Source of the DNA: Aliiglaciecola sp. M165
GTDB lineage: Bacteria; Pseudomonadota; Gammaproteobacteria; Enterobacterales; Alteromonadaceae
DNA length: 64,000 nt
Assembly (NCBI RefSeq): GCF_007197995.1
Contig: NZ_VKKH01000003.1
Location: 124,001-188,000 of the forward strand
Reading direction: 5' to 3'
Both the position numbers and the translations under genes were made by a program. The notes below the pieces were generated by a model. That model searched no databases, was not told the DNA's origin, and was given only the letters and a program-made list of their open reading frames with translations. Below, one piece after another: positions 27,441-37,623 of the stretch (positions are counted from its first letter, which is position 1; each line of letters opens with the position of its first letter).

Positions 27441-30020
27441 TCAGTTAGCAACCACAGAAGTATCAGTAATCACAATTGTGCCTTGTGTTGCTAAAAACGC
27501 AGCTGCCTGTCTTTGCATCTCTGTTGTAACCGCCGCACTTGGTGAGGGGTTAAGCAACGAAGAGTGAACACCAGCAATGAAACGCACCAAGCCATTACCT
27601 GGCGCGGTACTTGACACGCCTTGCAAACCTGCGAACGCTGCCAAAGGTTCTGTTCCAGCAAATGTGGGAGAGCGAGTTGTACTATTTGGGATCACCTGAT
27701 CTGGCAAAGCAGTACTGCCATCATCATTTAAACCACCGCCCACAATTTCTTGAAACATGAACGAGGAATTGCTACTTAGCAATGCAGCATAGTTATTCGG
27801 ATCAGCAGCATCAGTAATGGTTTGCGCGGCAAATACGAAGCTGGCAAAAGTTGCATTGACTTCAGCTAGTTGAGCCGCACTGAGTTGCGCTTCAAATGCA
27901 TCGAACGCAGGCGCTAAAGCTTGTTCAACTGGGATGCCATTTTGCGCAGCAAATGCACCAAGAAATTGTTGAAAGTCAGTACTAGAAGCAGCTAACAATG
28001 AACCCTTAATCAAGCTTCCAAAGCTAGGAGACTCAATCAGGAATCCAGCAATACCGCCACCAGGGACACTAAAGACTGCTGATTCAAACGCATACATTCC
28101 ATCAAATGCAGCCAGAGGGTTGCCTTCACCAAAGGATTGATTAGACATCGATACCGTGCCTATGCCAGAAATCGACCCTAAGCTTTGCCCAATGAAAGAA
28201 ACTTTACCCACATCCAAATCAACAGTTCCACCTGTGGTGTCCACAACTGCGTTGAGTGCTAATCTCAATCCCATAGTATCCACAATGCTTTGACGATTGT
28301 TGTCTCGAGTTGTCAATAACGATGCCAGGTTCATGTAGTCCGTTGTTGAACCACCAAAACCTCTTGACGTATTAACCGTTCGGCCGTCAACTTCAAATCC
28401 ACGGCTGCCGTGCAGCGGATGATCAATGGCTACTGTTGCATAACCTGCCACAGATAACGCGCCAGTAATTGCAAGGAAGTCTTCTTTTTTAGACGTGATA
28501 CCGTGCTGTAAGATCACAACAGGCCACCCTGACTCTGGCTTGGTCACTGGTGCAACAGTTGAACCAGGTAATGCTGCCAACACTGCGATAACAGACTCGT
28601 CAGGAACAGTAATTTGCACATCGAGTGTTTCTGTTCCATCTTCATTACGACCCTGGCGCGCAGGGATTGGACTGTAACGGGTAACGTGACGCAAATCATT
28701 GATACCAAGGTTCGTTAAATCCAAATCTAGCAACTGCCCACCTGAAGCTGCCTGACAAAGCGCATTATTCGGGCCAGCCGTAATAGTTCCATTGGCTAAC
28801 AATGCGCCAATCTGTTCAGCACCAATTGTTTGCAAAGCTAGGCCATTTGTACAAGCCGCTGTCCAACGACCGTTGAGCGGATCTGCAGCACTAGAATAAT
28901 AGGGTAAATCTACGGTTCCAGCCTTCATTGAAGCTGCGCAGAATGCACCAACAGAAGGAAACACACCAGCAGCCGTTGAGAACAATGGCGAAGCAGGGTT
29001 AGTCACGGCTGCAATTAAACCACTACAGGTATTTAACCCAACCGCTGTAAGTTGAGCGAGCTGGTCGGCAGGGATAAGCACCGACGCTAAGACATCAAAT
29101 GCATTGTCAACTGGCGCTTCAGTAACCGGCATAACTGGCAAGAAAGCCGCCGCTTGCTGAGGTGTCTGACCTGCTTGTAAGGCTTGTGCAAATCCGGCAA
29201 TTTGTAACTGCTTAGCCGTATTTACTATTTGCGTTGTCGATTGGGTTGTGAACGTGAATGTAAAAATAATTGAATCAGGATTTACCCCTGCTTGACCGGT
29301 CAATACTGCTTCATAAGAATTAATAATGCCCTGAAGTCCACGTTGTGACTCTGTAGCCAAGGGTAAAGTATTAATGTCCTGACTCACGAGCTCGTAGGTT
29401 GTAGAGGGTTGAAGCGCTTGACCCCCTGCGGTTAATCCGGTGGTTGCAACAACGTAGTAAGAGGTAGATTCTTTGAACGGTTTAAGGGGAACGATAACAA
29501 CATCGTTTCCATTGGCTTGGGTAATAAAATCCACACCGAAGGTAAGCTCTTCGCCTACTTTACACCCTGTGATCGGGGGCGCTGTTGTGCAGTCCGGATC
29601 ATTTAAGTCACCACCTATTGCACCTTCAAAAATTCGTACTGCACCCGGTGCAGCAGCAGACGACGCATCTAAGGATACACCGGCGGGATGGCTAGTAGAA
29701 AAGAAAAAAGGATGTTGTGTCGACCAACCATCCAGGGCACCGAGTGCAGCGGAAGGATTACCAAAATCAGGCGTTCCACCGTTAGCCTGCCCTGCGACTT
29801 CGTCGGGCAACTCTAACGTGCCGTCATCTGTTTGTTCTACCAATGCGAAAAACAAATCATTAGGAACGTTGAGTACACTGTTGGTAGGATCAAACATAAT
29901 TCTTGAAGCCGGCACCGTGCTCGGTGTCTCAGCCTGAATTTGTTTAAGTTCATCTCCACCACCGCAACCAGCGAGCACAAACACTGCAGCGATACTTGTG
30001 CTGATTAACAGTTTTTTCAT
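27441..30020 (-). CDS. Large surface lipoprotein lipase, Pla-1/cef (VolA-like) family
   Basis: About 859 residues. The signal peptide ends in lipobox LAGC followed by GGG, so a lipoprotein, possibly surface-exposed. After the N-terminal virulence-factor-lipase-like region (SRIMFDPTNSVLNVPNDLFF) comes an alpha/beta-hydrolase domain with HGITSKKEDFLAI (oxyanion region) and the nucleophile elbow IGQSLGS. The late His in FIAGVHSSLLNP may complete the triad. Family members are lipases or lysophospholipases that release fatty acids. The ATG at 30020 has GGGAG 6 bases upstream and begins a textbook lipoprotein signal peptide, so the 17 extra upstream codons of the open frame are discarded. Confidence 0.85.
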   Translation of the reverse strand: MKKLLISTSIAAVFVLAGCGGGDELKQIQAETPSTVPASRIMFDPTNSVLNVPNDLFFALVEQTDDGTLELPDEVAGQANGGTPDFGNPSAALGALDGWSTQHPFFFSTSHPAGVSLDASSAAAPGAVRIFEGAIGGDLNDPDCTTAPPITGCKVGEELTFGVDFITQANGNDVVIVPLKPFKESTSYYVVATTGLTAGGQALQPSTTYELVSQDINTLPLATESQRGLQGIINSYEAVLTGQAGVNPDSIIFTFTFTTQSTTQIVNTAKQLQIAGFAQALQAGQTPQQAAAFLPVMPVTEAPVDNAFDVLASVLIPADQLAQLTAVGLNTCSGLIAAVTNPASPLFSTAAGVFPSVGAFCAASMKAGTVDLPYYSSAADPLNGRWTAACTNGLALQTIGAEQIGALLANGTITAGPNNALCQAASGGQLLDLDLTNLGINDLRHVTRYSPIPARQGRNEDGTETLDVQITVPDESVIAVLAALPGSTVAPVTKPESGWPVVILQHGITSKKEDFLAITGALSVAGYATVAIDHPLHGSRGFEVDGRTVNTSRGFGGSTTDYMNLASLLTTRDNNRQSIVDTMGLRLALNAVVDTTGGTVDLDVGKVSFIGQSLGSISGIGTVSMSNQSFGEGNPLAAFDGMYAFESAVFSVPGGGIAGFLIESPSFGSLIKGSLLAASSTDFQQFLGAFAAQNGIPVEQALAPAFDAFEAQLSAAQLAEVNATFASFVFAAQTITDAADPNNYAALLSSNSSFMFQEIVGGGLNDDGSTALPDQVIPNSTTRSPTFAGTEPLAAFAGLQGVSSTAPGNGLVRFIAGVHSSLLNPSPSAAVTTEMQRQAAAFLATQGTIVITDTSVVAN

Positions 30021-30277
30021 TATTTCTCCCACAATACGGTTAATTCTTAGTAACTTAGAGAAAAAGCTCACAATTTAATCAAAGTTAGTTTAAAGCTTCA
30101 ACAAATCGCTTTCTCAACAAGTATGACCAGTTATCATTCCACCCATAGTATTGACTTTGTTACCTATTTGCAAAGGTTTGTTAAGTATTTGTTAGCTGTT
30201 TCTCATAAAGAAATGGATACCTCAGAATGCATGCTAATGATAAGATCCCTCTCCCTTAGTTTAACGCAACTTTAGCA

Positions 30278-31021
30278 ATGCTCAATTTTTCACCACAAGC
30301 AAACTCTTTAAAAAATAAAATCATCTTAGTTACTGGTGCTGGGGACGGTATCGGACGCGCAGTATCCCTATCTTATGCGAGCTTTGGTGCGACGGTTATT
30401 TTGTTAGGTCGTACGGTCAAAAAGCTCGAAAAAGTCTACGATGAAATCGTCGAAAAAGGATATCCAGAGCCTGCTATCGTACCTTTGGATTTAAAAGGCG
30501 CCACAAAAAAGCACTACCAAGACATGGCGTCAACAATAGAAAACCAATTTGGTCGATTGGATGGTGTTCTGCACAATGCCAGTATATTGGGTCATTTGGA
30601 ACCGTTTCATCAGATTAGCGAAGATATGTATGACGAAGTCATGCAGGTCAATGTAAAAAGTCAGTTTTTGATGACGCAAGCGTTATTAGATGTTTTGCAA
30701 CTCGCACCTAATGGATCTGTGGTTTTTACCTCATCTTCGGTAGGCAATAAAGGCAGAGCATTTTGGGGCAGCTACTCGATCTCAAAATTCGCGACCGAAG
30801 GTATGATGCAAGTATTGGCAGATGAGTATGCAAACTCCTCATTAAGATTTAATTGTATTAACCCTGGCGGTACACGCACCACAATGCGAGCAAAAGCATT
30901 TCCAGGCGAAGACCCAAAAACGCTGAAAACACCAGAGCAGATCATGCCACTGTATCTATATTTAATGAGTGATGACAGCAGCGACAAAACCGGCAACACC
31001 TTCGTTGCACAACCGAAATAA
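30278..31021 (+). CDS. yciK: SDR-family oxidoreductase YciK
   Basis: 247-residue short-chain dehydrogenase/reductase. The cofactor motif is TGAGDGIGRAVS (about residues 19-30), then HNASILG, the catalytic Ser in FTSSSVGNKGRAFWGSYSISKFA with its Tyr and Lys, and NCINPGGTRTTMRAKAFP. It matches E. coli YciK along most of its length. Substrate unknown. The gene is convergent with glnS. The 257-bp stretch before it (from the lipase ATG) is AT-rich and presumably carries both promoters; I cannot pick a secure -35/-10 pair there. Confidence 0.92.
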   Translation: MLNFSPQANSLKNKIILVTGAGDGIGRAVSLSYASFGATVILLGRTVKKLEKVYDEIVEKGYPEPAIVPLDLKGATKKHYQDMASTIENQFGRLDGVLHNASILGHLEPFHQISEDMYDEVMQVNVKSQFLMTQALLDVLQLAPNGSVVFTSSSVGNKGRAFWGSYSISKFATEGMMQVLADEYANSSLRFNCINPGGTRTTMRAKAFPGEDPKTLKTPEQIMPLYLYLMSDDSSDKTGNTFVAQPK

Positions 31022-31033
31022 ATAGCCAGCAAA

Positions 31034-31074
31034 CAAAAAAGCGCCAATCAGTTAAATTACAACCGATTGGCGCT
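31034..31074 (-). terminator. Rho-independent terminator of glnS
   Basis: AGCGCCAATC (31040-31049) pairs with GATTGGCGCT (31065-31074). On the minus strand it is followed by a T-run, about 60 bp beyond the glnS stop. No T-run stands on the plus strand, so it mainly serves glnS. Confidence 0.88.
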
Positions 31075-31136
31075 GGTTAATAAGCATCGAAGTTTTACCT
31101 TGGTCCAACGAAACGTTTGTTTTGGAAACCTGTCAG

Positions 31137-32801
31137 TTAGCCACCCATTTTTGCCCAAGTGTCACGTAAACCAACTGTTCGATTAAATACAAGCCGTTCT
31201 TCACTACTGTCTTTATCTTGGCAAAAGTAGCCTGTGCGCTCAAATTGGACCGCTACCCCTTGCTCTGCATTTTTTAAGCTTGGCTCAACCCAACCTTGTT
31301 TGGTTACCAAGGATTCAGGGTTAATGGCTGCAGCGAAGTTTTCTTCAGCGGCAGGGTTTGGCACGTTGAATAAGCGATCATATAAACGAATTTCAGCAGG
31401 TACAGCATGGATAGCACTCACCCAGTGGATAACCCCTTTTATTTTGCGGCCATCGGCGGGATCTTTACCTAGCGTATCGCCATCATAGTGACAAAAAATT
31501 GTAGTGACTTTACCGTCAGCATCTTTTTCAACTTTATCGGCTCTGATCACATATGCGTTTCGCAAACGCACTTCTTTGCCCAATACCAATCGCTTAAATT
31601 TTTTATTCGCCTCTTCACGGAAGTCTTCCGCTTCAATATATAGCTCTCTTGAAAAAGGTACTTCGCGTGTCCCTCGACCTTCATCATTAGGGTGATTGGC
31701 CGCGTTTAACATTTCGCTACTATCCTGTGGGTAATTTTCAATCACCACTTTCACCGGATCCAGGACAGCCATTGCGCGATTCGCGTTTTCATTTAAATCA
31801 TCACGAATACAGGCTTCTAACATACCCATTTCGACCATGTTATCCATCTTAGTCACACCGATGCGTTTACAAAACTCGCGAACTGAAGCTGGCGTGTAGC
31901 CGCGACGTCGCAGTCCTGCAATGGTCGGCATTCTGGGATCGTCCCAACCGCTGACAAATTTTTCTTCAACCAACTGGATCAACTTTCGCTTACTCAAAAC
32001 AGTAAATTCAAGATTCAGTCTGGAGAATTCGTATTGACGGGGTTGCGTAGGAATACTGATATTCTCGATGACCCAATCATATAATCGTCTGTTGTCCTGG
32101 AATTCGAGTGTGCATAATGAATGAGTGATCCCTTCAATCGCATCTGAAATGCAATGGGTGAAATCATACATCGGGTAAACACACCATTTGTCACCGGTTT
32201 GATGATGGTGAGCAAACTTCACTCTATAAATGACGGGATCGCGCATGCACATAAATGCAGACGACATATCGATTTTAGCGCGCAACACACAATGACCTTC
32301 AGCGTATTCCCCGGCGGTCATTTTGCTAAACTCAGCTAAGTTTGTTTCAATAGACGTTTCGCGGAATCGGCTGTTCTTGCCGTGCTCTTTTAGCGTTCCG
32401 CGCATTTCACGCATGGCTTCCTGGCTCGAAAAATCCACATAGGCTAGACCTTTCTCAATCAGTTCCACCGCATATCCATGCAGTTGATCAAAGTATCCTG
32501 AAGAATAACGCTCCTCTCCATTCCATTCGAAACCTAGCCAGTGCACGTCATCTTTGATCGAATTGACAAAATCGATATCTTCTTTGTCAGGATTGGTGTC
32601 ATCAAAACGTAAATTACAGCTTCCTTTGTAATCCTGAGCAATTCCAAAGTTTAAACATATGGATTTGGCATGCCCAATATGAAGGTAACCATTTGGCTCT
32701 GGGGGAAAACGAGTACAAACTGTTGAATGCAATCCAGATTGCAAATCTTTATCGATAATTTGACGTATAAAATTGGTCGGACGAATGTCTGTCTCGGCCA
32801 T
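31137..32801 (-). CDS. glnS: Glutaminyl-tRNA synthetase
   Basis: Class I aminoacyl-tRNA synthetase charging tRNA-Gln. 554 residues, the same size as E. coli Gln[23 protein letters not shown] contains the HIGH signature near residue 40, [11 protein letters not shown] follows, and VLSKRKL near residue 268 is the KMSKS loop. C-terminal anticodon-binding beta barrels end the protein. The open frame extends 22 codons upstream, but the ATG at 32801 has GGGGAA 6 bases before it and starts as orthologues do ([16 protein letters not shown]). Confidence 0.97.
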   Translation of the reverse strand: MAETDIRPTNFIRQIIDKDLQSGLHSTVCTRFPPEPNGYLHIGHAKSICLNFGIAQDYKGSCNLRFDDTNPDKEDIDFVNSIKDDVHWLGFEWNGEERYSSGYFDQLHGYAVELIEKGLAYVDFSSQEAMREMRGTLKEHGKNSRFRETSIETNLAEFSKMTAGEYAEGHCVLRAKIDMSSAFMCMRDPVIYRVKFAHHHQTGDKWCVYPMYDFTHCISDAIEGITHSLCTLEFQDNRRLYDWVIENISIPTQPRQYEFSRLNLEFTVLSKRKLIQLVEEKFVSGWDDPRMPTIAGLRRRGYTPASVREFCKRIGVTKMDNMVEMGMLEACIRDDLNENANRAMAVLDPVKVVIENYPQDSSEMLNAANHPNDEGRGTREVPFSRELYIEAEDFREEANKKFKRLVLGKEVRLRNAYVIRADKVEKDADGKVTTIFCHYDGDTLGKDPADGRKIKGVIHWVSAIHAVPAEIRLYDRLFNVPNPAAEENFAAAINPESLVTKQGWVEPSLKNAEQGVAVQFERTGYFCQDKDSSEERLVFNRTVGLRDTWAKMGG

Positions 32802-32951
32802 TGAGTGTTCCCCTGTAAATCGAATGCTGAAAAAAGAACGCAGTATAGCACTTTGATAAAAAGGCAAAACGCTTTTTAAAAAAATTAACTACCCATGCGA
32901 AGTTGTTCATGTATGGGCAAAACCAAGAATATAAAGCGTTTAGCCGCAAAT

Positions 32952-33009
32952 ACGTCACCATGACGTTGTTGATATGACAAAATAAATACAAGATTTCAGG
33001 TCAGACCTG
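32952..33009. promoter_or_regulatory. Two inverted repeats upstream of the LacI-family gene
   Basis: ACGTCA-CCA-TGACGT (32952-32966) and CAGGTC-A-GACCTG (32997-33009) are perfect inverted repeats lying 83-140 bp before the regulator's ATG. Neither matches the 14-bp glucan operator. The second shares AGGTC...GACCT with 39769-39784 beside the GH97/halogenase operator. They could be sites for autoregulation or another factor; function is inferred. Confidence 0.4.
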
Positions 33010-33091
33010 GTGTATAAACGTTAGTTATTATGAATTATTTTCAAATTGGTGATGGTTCATCCTGACTAATGAGTTTTGAAAGTAGAATGGT

Positions 33092-34117
33092 ATGAAAGCA
33101 AAAGCGACCTCCTTTGATATAGCCCATTTAGCCGGCGTTTCTCAGTCCACGGTGTCTCGAGCATTGAGAGACAGCCCGTTGGTTAATCAGGAAACCCGGG
33201 ACAAAGTTAAAGCCATAGCGAAAGAATTAAATTACAAAGTCGATAAAAACGCCAGTAACCTTCGGCAACAGCAGAGCCGCACAATTGCGCTACTGCTTTT
33301 TGAAGATCCCACCACCGATGATTCGTTGATCAATCCATTTTTCCTATCCATGTTAGGCAGCATTACCAAAGCCAGTGCTCAAGCAGGATATGATCTGCTC
33401 ATTTCGTTCCAAAACATGAGTGATGATTGGCATGCAGATTTTGAAGACACAAACAAAGCCGATGGGATCATTTTGTTGGGTTATGGTGATTTTGTCGATT
33501 ATCGAGATAAATTGACCCAACTTGAAGAGCAAGAAACCCATTTTGTTCGCTGGGGAGCGGAAGATAAAGACCACCCTGGAGTCTCTATTGGATGTGACAA
33601 TTATCAAGGCGGATTCGATATTACCGAACATCTCATTAAGTTAGGTAAAAAGCATTTTGCATTTATAGGCGGTGCAGACAATCATGCCCCCGAGTTTCAC
33701 GCTCGTTACCTGGGACATTGCGATGCGATTCACAAGCACAATTTGTCTGTCGATTCTGCTAACCAAATTGAAGCGATATCGACAGAAGAATCGGGTTATC
33801 AGGCGGCCGTCAGTTTAATGCGTCAAAAAACAAATGTTGACGCTATATTCTGTGCCAGCGATTTGATCGCAATTGGTGTCATGCAGGCCTTTCAAGACAA
33901 AGGATTGAATGTGCCAAATGATGTTGCAGTGGTAGGTTACGACAATATTCCCGTTGCACGTTTTACCAACCCAGCACTGACTACTGTGGCCCAAAATACT
34001 AGCCTTGCAGGTCAGTTGTTGGTCAACAGCTTGTTAAAATTGATTAATGGCGAAGAGGTTGCCCCTCAGTTGATGGCGGTGGATGTTGTTGTCAGAAAAT
34101 CTTGCGGTAGCGATTAA
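33092..34117 (+). CDS. LacI-family transcriptional regulator, probable maltodextrin repressor
   Basis: 341-residue regulator. The N-terminal helix-turn-helix is FDIAHLAGVSQSTVSRALRD (residues 9-28), with the hinge helix NASNLRQQQS near residue 53. The periplasmic-binding-protein-like effector domain follows, with late motifs AIFCASDLIAIGVMQAF and VVGYDNIPVARFTNP. It stands at the start of the glucan locus, divergent from glnS and convergent with the MFS transporter gene. It is the only DNA-binding regulator among the glucan genes in the window. It is therefore the natural candidate to bind the five TGNATACGTATNCA-type sites and act as a MalR-type repressor induced by a maltodextrin. Family is secure; ligand and targets are inferred. 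Confidence 0.9.
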   Translation: MKAKATSFDIAHLAGVSQSTVSRALRDSPLVNQETRDKVKAIAKELNYKVDKNASNLRQQQSRTIALLLFEDPTTDDSLINPFFLSMLGSITKASAQAGYDLLISFQNMSDDWHADFEDTNKADGIILLGYGDFVDYRDKLTQLEEQETHFVRWGAEDKDHPGVSIGCDNYQGGFDITEHLIKLGKKHFAFIGGADNHAPEFHARYLGHCDAIHKHNLSVDSANQIEAISTEESGYQAAVSLMRQKTNVDAIFCASDLIAIGVMQAFQDKGLNVPNDVAVVGYDNIPVARFTNPALTTVAQNTSLAGQLLVNSLLKLINGEEVAPQLMAVDVVVRKSCGSD

Positions 34118-34156
34118 TAGTAGCTTCACGCCCAAGACAATTAACTTCGTAAATGA

Positions 34157-34187
34157 ATAAAAAAGCCGAGCGTATGCTCGGCTCTTT
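34157..34187. terminator. Bidirectional terminator between regulator and MFS genes
   Basis: AGCCGAGC (34164-34171), loop GTAT, GCTCGGCT (34176-34183), with an A-run to the left and a short T stretch to the right. It lies 8-45 bp from both convergent stops. Confidence 0.88.
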
Positions 34188-34194
34188 ACATTCA

Positions 34195-35673
34195 TTAGGA
34201 CACGGCTTCTAAATCTGTAACCTGTTCGTGTTCCTGCACAAAATAGACCGCCAAACCACCTAATAACATCGATATACCTGCCATTATTAGAATGTAGATA
34301 GCATGATTATCAAATACATAACTGACAATAAAGCCTGATAGCAGGCCTGATACAATTTGCGGCATCGCGATAGTGAAGTTAAAAATTCCCATGTAGACTC
34401 CGGTCTTATCAGCTGGCAATGCACCGGCTAACATTGCATATGGCATTGCCAAAATCGCCGCCCAGGCTATCCCTACACCAATCATGGGGATCATCAGATT
34501 TACCGCACCTGCTGGCACTGTGACCTGAGTGATATATAGATTGACCACCGTTGCTTCTGGATTTTGAAAAAACATAAAACTGATATAACTTAACCCACCC
34601 AGTAACAGCGAACTGGAGTATATAAATTTGCGACCAAATTTGTCTGCCAATTTTGCCAAGACGATAGAAAATAGCGCTGCAAACAAAGAATACGCCGCAA
34701 ACATAATCCCAACCCAATCTCCAGCAGCACCTTTGGCAATAAGTATATCTGCAGGAACTTCTGACAAAGAAGACAAAAAGTCCTGATCAAACCATTTGGG
34801 TTCTACTCCCCAGATATGCTGGGTAATAGCTGGCGTCGTGTAGACCCACATAATAAACAATGAAAACCACGAGAAAAACTGCACAACTGCGAGTTGGCGC
34901 ATGGTCTTGGGCATACTCGCCACTAACTTAAAAAACTCACTTAGTTTTTCGCCTAGACTGCGTTTGACTTGTTGTTCTTTGAGCATCTGCGCAGCATCCA
35001 GTCCCTTATACGCATAATAATCTTCCGGTGCATATTCTTTTGTGCGGATCACTGTCCAAATAACAGAACCAAGTAAAACTGAAGCACCTATATAAAATGC
35101 CCAAGTAACAGAAGGCGCAACTTCACCTACTTTTGCGGTATTTTCTAAGCCCACCACGTTAGTTAAAACAAAAGGAAGAATCGAACCGACAACGGCACCG
35201 ATGTTGATCAATAAAGATTGAATTGAATAGCCTTTGTTGCGCTGCTCTGGAGGCACCATATCGGACACCAACGAGCGAAAAGGTTGAAAACACACATTAA
35301 ATGACGCGTCCATGATTGCCAACATCATTGCACCAAAAAACATAGGTGCCATGATTGCCACGAACAAAGGCGCGTTGGGCATCAAATACATTCCCAATGC
35401 AGCGGCAAAAGCCCCAGCCAAAATATAAGGTTTGCGACGCCCTACTCTGTTCCAGGTGCGATCTGAAGCGGCACCAACAATCGGTTGAACAAGTAGCCCC
35501 ATGATAGGCGCGACGAGCCAAAACAATGATAATGAATGCAAATCAGCACCCAGATCAGACAAGATCCTACTAATATTGGCATTTTGTAAAGCGAAGCCAA
35601 ATTGGACGCCCAAGAAGCCAAAACTGACATTCCATATTTGCCAGAAACTTAACTGTGGTTGTGTTTTTTGCAT
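34195..35673 (-). CDS. MFS sugar transporter, probable maltose/maltodextrin importer
   Basis: 492-residue inner-membrane protein with about 12 hydrophobic segments. It resembles the SLC45/sucrose-type and MalT-like transporters: FGFALQNANISRILSDLG near the N-terminus, WLVAPIMGLLVQPIVGAASDR and RVGRRKPYIL between the second and third helices, PPEQRNKGYSIQSLLINIGAVVGS, and DKFGRKFIYSSSLLLGG in the C-half. A polar loop around residues 215-250 separates the halves. It lies 58 bp after the GH13 gene on the same strand, so GH97-GH13-MFS form one operon. It probably carries maltose or short maltodextrins into the cytoplasm in symport with protons, in place of a MalEFGK system, none of which appears in the window. 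Confidence 0.88.
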   Translation of the reverse strand: MQKTQPQLSFWQIWNVSFGFLGVQFGFALQNANISRILSDLGADLHSLSLFWLVAPIMGLLVQPIVGAASDRTWNRVGRRKPYILAGAFAAALGMYLMPNAPLFVAIMAPMFFGAMMLAIMDASFNVCFQPFRSLVSDMVPPEQRNKGYSIQSLLINIGAVVGSILPFVLTNVVGLENTAKVGEVAPSVTWAFYIGASVLLGSVIWTVIRTKEYAPEDYYAYKGLDAAQMLKEQQVKRSLGEKLSEFFKLVASMPKTMRQLAVVQFFSWFSLFIMWVYTTPAITQHIWGVEPKWFDQDFLSSLSEVPADILIAKGAAGDWVGIMFAAYSLFAALFSIVLAKLADKFGRKFIYSSSLLLGGLSYISFMFFQNPEATVVNLYITQVTVPAGAVNLMIPMIGVGIAWAAILAMPYAMLAGALPADKTGVYMGIFNFTIAMPQIVSGLLSGFIVSYVFDNHAIYILIMAGISMLLGGLAVYFVQEHEQVTDLEAVS

Positions 35674-35731
35674 TATACCTACTCTTATTTTCGTTCGCTT
35701 TTAAAGCGACTATGTCCCGCGATAACTTCGC

Positions 35732-37615
35732 TTATTTTAGTTCTAAAACTGTCGCACTTTTTGCAGAAAGGGTTAACTTATTGTTTAAACTAACCCTAGA
35801 TTTCTCAATAACATTGATGCCGTGAGACGCCTCACCTATCATTTTGGAAAAACGCGCCAAGGGTAAATCAACTGAAACATCGTTTTTATTTAATATCACC
35901 ATCACTGCTTGTTCTTCGCTGTGCCTGAAATACACGTACACCCCATCTTTAGGCGTATAATGCTTCATCTTTCCTTGGGTGATCGCAGAGCTGGTTTTGC
36001 GCCAGTTCAATAATGTTTTCATAAACAATTGAGCATCACGCTGGGCTTTTGATAATCCTTCTCCAGTAAATGCGTTGACCTTGTCAGACTGCCATCCCCC
36101 AGGAAAGTCGGTGCGAATTATACCGTGGTCATCGGTACCAGGGTTGGCCATTAATATTTCTGTTCCATAGAAGATTTGCGGGATTCCTCGAGTGGTCAAT
36201 ACGTAGGACATTGCCATATAAAACAGGTCCGTTTCTTCATTTAACTGTGAATAAATACGGCTCATATCATGATTGTCACCAAACACCACAAGATTGTATG
36301 GGTCACCGTAAACAAAATCACTGGCAACACTTTCATACAGTTCACGCAAGCCTGTGGCCCAGGTTTCGGATTTGGTTAAGCTATTGACTAACTTCACCTG
36401 AGTTGGAAAGTCCATAACACTTGGCAAATCACTTTTATATTCATTGTGTCGTGGTGAACCCTTTTGCCAAAACGCTACTATCGATGGGTTGACCGACCAT
36501 TCCTCACCTACAATGTTTAGATTTGGATATTCAAGCATCACTCGTCTTGTCCAATCGGATAAAAAGTCCATATCTGAGTACGAATAAGTATCCACACGAA
36601 GACCTGACAAACCCGCGTATTCAATCCACCAAATCGCATTTTGAATTAAGTAAGTCGCCAGCAATGGATTTCGCTGATTTAGATCAGGCATAGTTGGAAC
36701 AAACCAACCATCATTGAAACCAACGATATCTGACTCGACCGCATGAGGATCATGGAGCGATTCGCGCATATGGGTGGTTGGCGTAAACTCGTAGTTGTTA
36801 TTGATCCAGTCACTACTGGGTCTATCGTACATCCACCAATGTTCAGATCCGATATGATTTAATATCACATCTTGGATAATGCCTATCCCTCTGGTTTTGG
36901 CTTGTTGGCTCAGGGATTTATACAGTTCGTTAGAACCGAATCTTGGGTCAATCTGATAATAATCCGTTGTTGAATAGCCATGATAGGAATAACGTTCCAT
37001 GTCGTTTTCCATTAACGGCATGGTCCAAATTTGGGTAAAGCCCATGACATCAAGATAATCCAAATGATTGATAATCCCTTGTATGTCTCCACCGTGACGG
37101 CCGCCTTTGTACTGACGATTTTTTTGCTCTTTTAGAGAGTCCATCGAATCATTGCTGGTGTCGCCATTAGCGAAACGGTCTGGGGTGATAAGATAAATAA
37201 CATCTTTGGGTGAAAAACCTTCGCGCTGCGCAGATAGCGCTTCCCTTTCTTTCAGTTCATATTGATAATTGGCAACAGTCAAACCGTTTCGCGTAAAGAC
37301 AATATCAAAGCTTCCCGCTTTCACATCGTCGGCCAAGTTCAAATTGATAAACAGAAAATTAGGATTATCGGTGGTTTCAACAGATGTAAGCGCAACCCCT
37401 TTGTAATCAATTTGCGGTGTTGTCAGACCAATCTCTTGCCCATGGACCATAAGTTGCAATTCAGGATGTGCCATACCAACCCACCAAAATGCGGGCTCTA
37501 AATGCTCGATGGACTTTGCAGACGTTAAATGACTCACACATAAGAGGAGGAAACTTAAACTTAGTATAAAGTTCCGGCTGACACTCATTTGTTTTTGCTG
37601 ACTAACCTGTTTCAT
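35732..37615 (-). CDS. Exported GH13 alpha-amylase/neopullulanase-type enzyme
   Basis: 627-residue glycoside hydrolase cleaving alpha-1,4-glucans. It has an N-terminal signal peptide (hydrophobic core about residues 14-32), then a cyclomaltodextrinase-type N-terminal beta domain (about 35-125). The GH13 barrel carries region I DVILNH (249-254), region II GLRVDTYSY with nucleophile Asp342, region III VGEEW with Glu371, and region IV GDNHD with Asp450. A C-terminal beta domain ends the chain. It is of the SusA/neopullulanase kind and is likely periplasmic. It starts 8 bp after the GH97 stop with a strong GGGGAA box, so the two are cotranscribed. Exact specificity (pullulan, cyclodextrin or maltodextrin) cannot be read from sequence. 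Confidence 0.92.
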   Translation of the reverse strand: MKQVSQQKQMSVSRNFILSLSFLLLCVSHLTSAKSIEHLEPAFWWVGMAHPELQLMVHGQEIGLTTPQIDYKGVALTSVETTDNPNFLFINLNLADDVKAGSFDIVFTRNGLTVANYQYELKEREALSAQREGFSPKDVIYLITPDRFANGDTSNDSMDSLKEQKNRQYKGGRHGGDIQGIINHLDYLDVMGFTQIWTMPLMENDMERYSYHGYSTTDYYQIDPRFGSNELYKSLSQQAKTRGIGIIQDVILNHIGSEHWWMYDRPSSDWINNNYEFTPTTHMRESLHDPHAVESDIVGFNDGWFVPTMPDLNQRNPLLATYLIQNAIWWIEYAGLSGLRVDTYSYSDMDFLSDWTRRVMLEYPNLNIVGEEWSVNPSIVAFWQKGSPRHNEYKSDLPSVMDFPTQVKLVNSLTKSETWATGLRELYESVASDFVYGDPYNLVVFGDNHDMSRIYSQLNEETDLFYMAMSYVLTTRGIPQIFYGTEILMANPGTDDHGIIRTDFPGGWQSDKVNAFTGEGLSKAQRDAQLFMKTLLNWRKTSSAITQGKMKHYTPKDGVYVYFRHSEEQAVMVILNKNDVSVDLPLARFSKMIGEASHGINVIEKSRVSLNNKLTLSAKSATVLELK

Positions 37616-37623
37616 ATTTTCCC

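Noticed and set aside
29473-29937. 154-codon ORF antisense to the lipase gene
   Set aside because: Mirror frame of a long, well-supported lipoprotein gene; Ser/Pro-rich composition typical of antisense shadows.
32946-32959. AAATACGTCACC as a possible autoregulatory operator of the LacI-family gene
   Set aside because: Only the centre matches the 14-mer; the stronger structure there is the separate ACGTCA/TGACGT inverted repeat.
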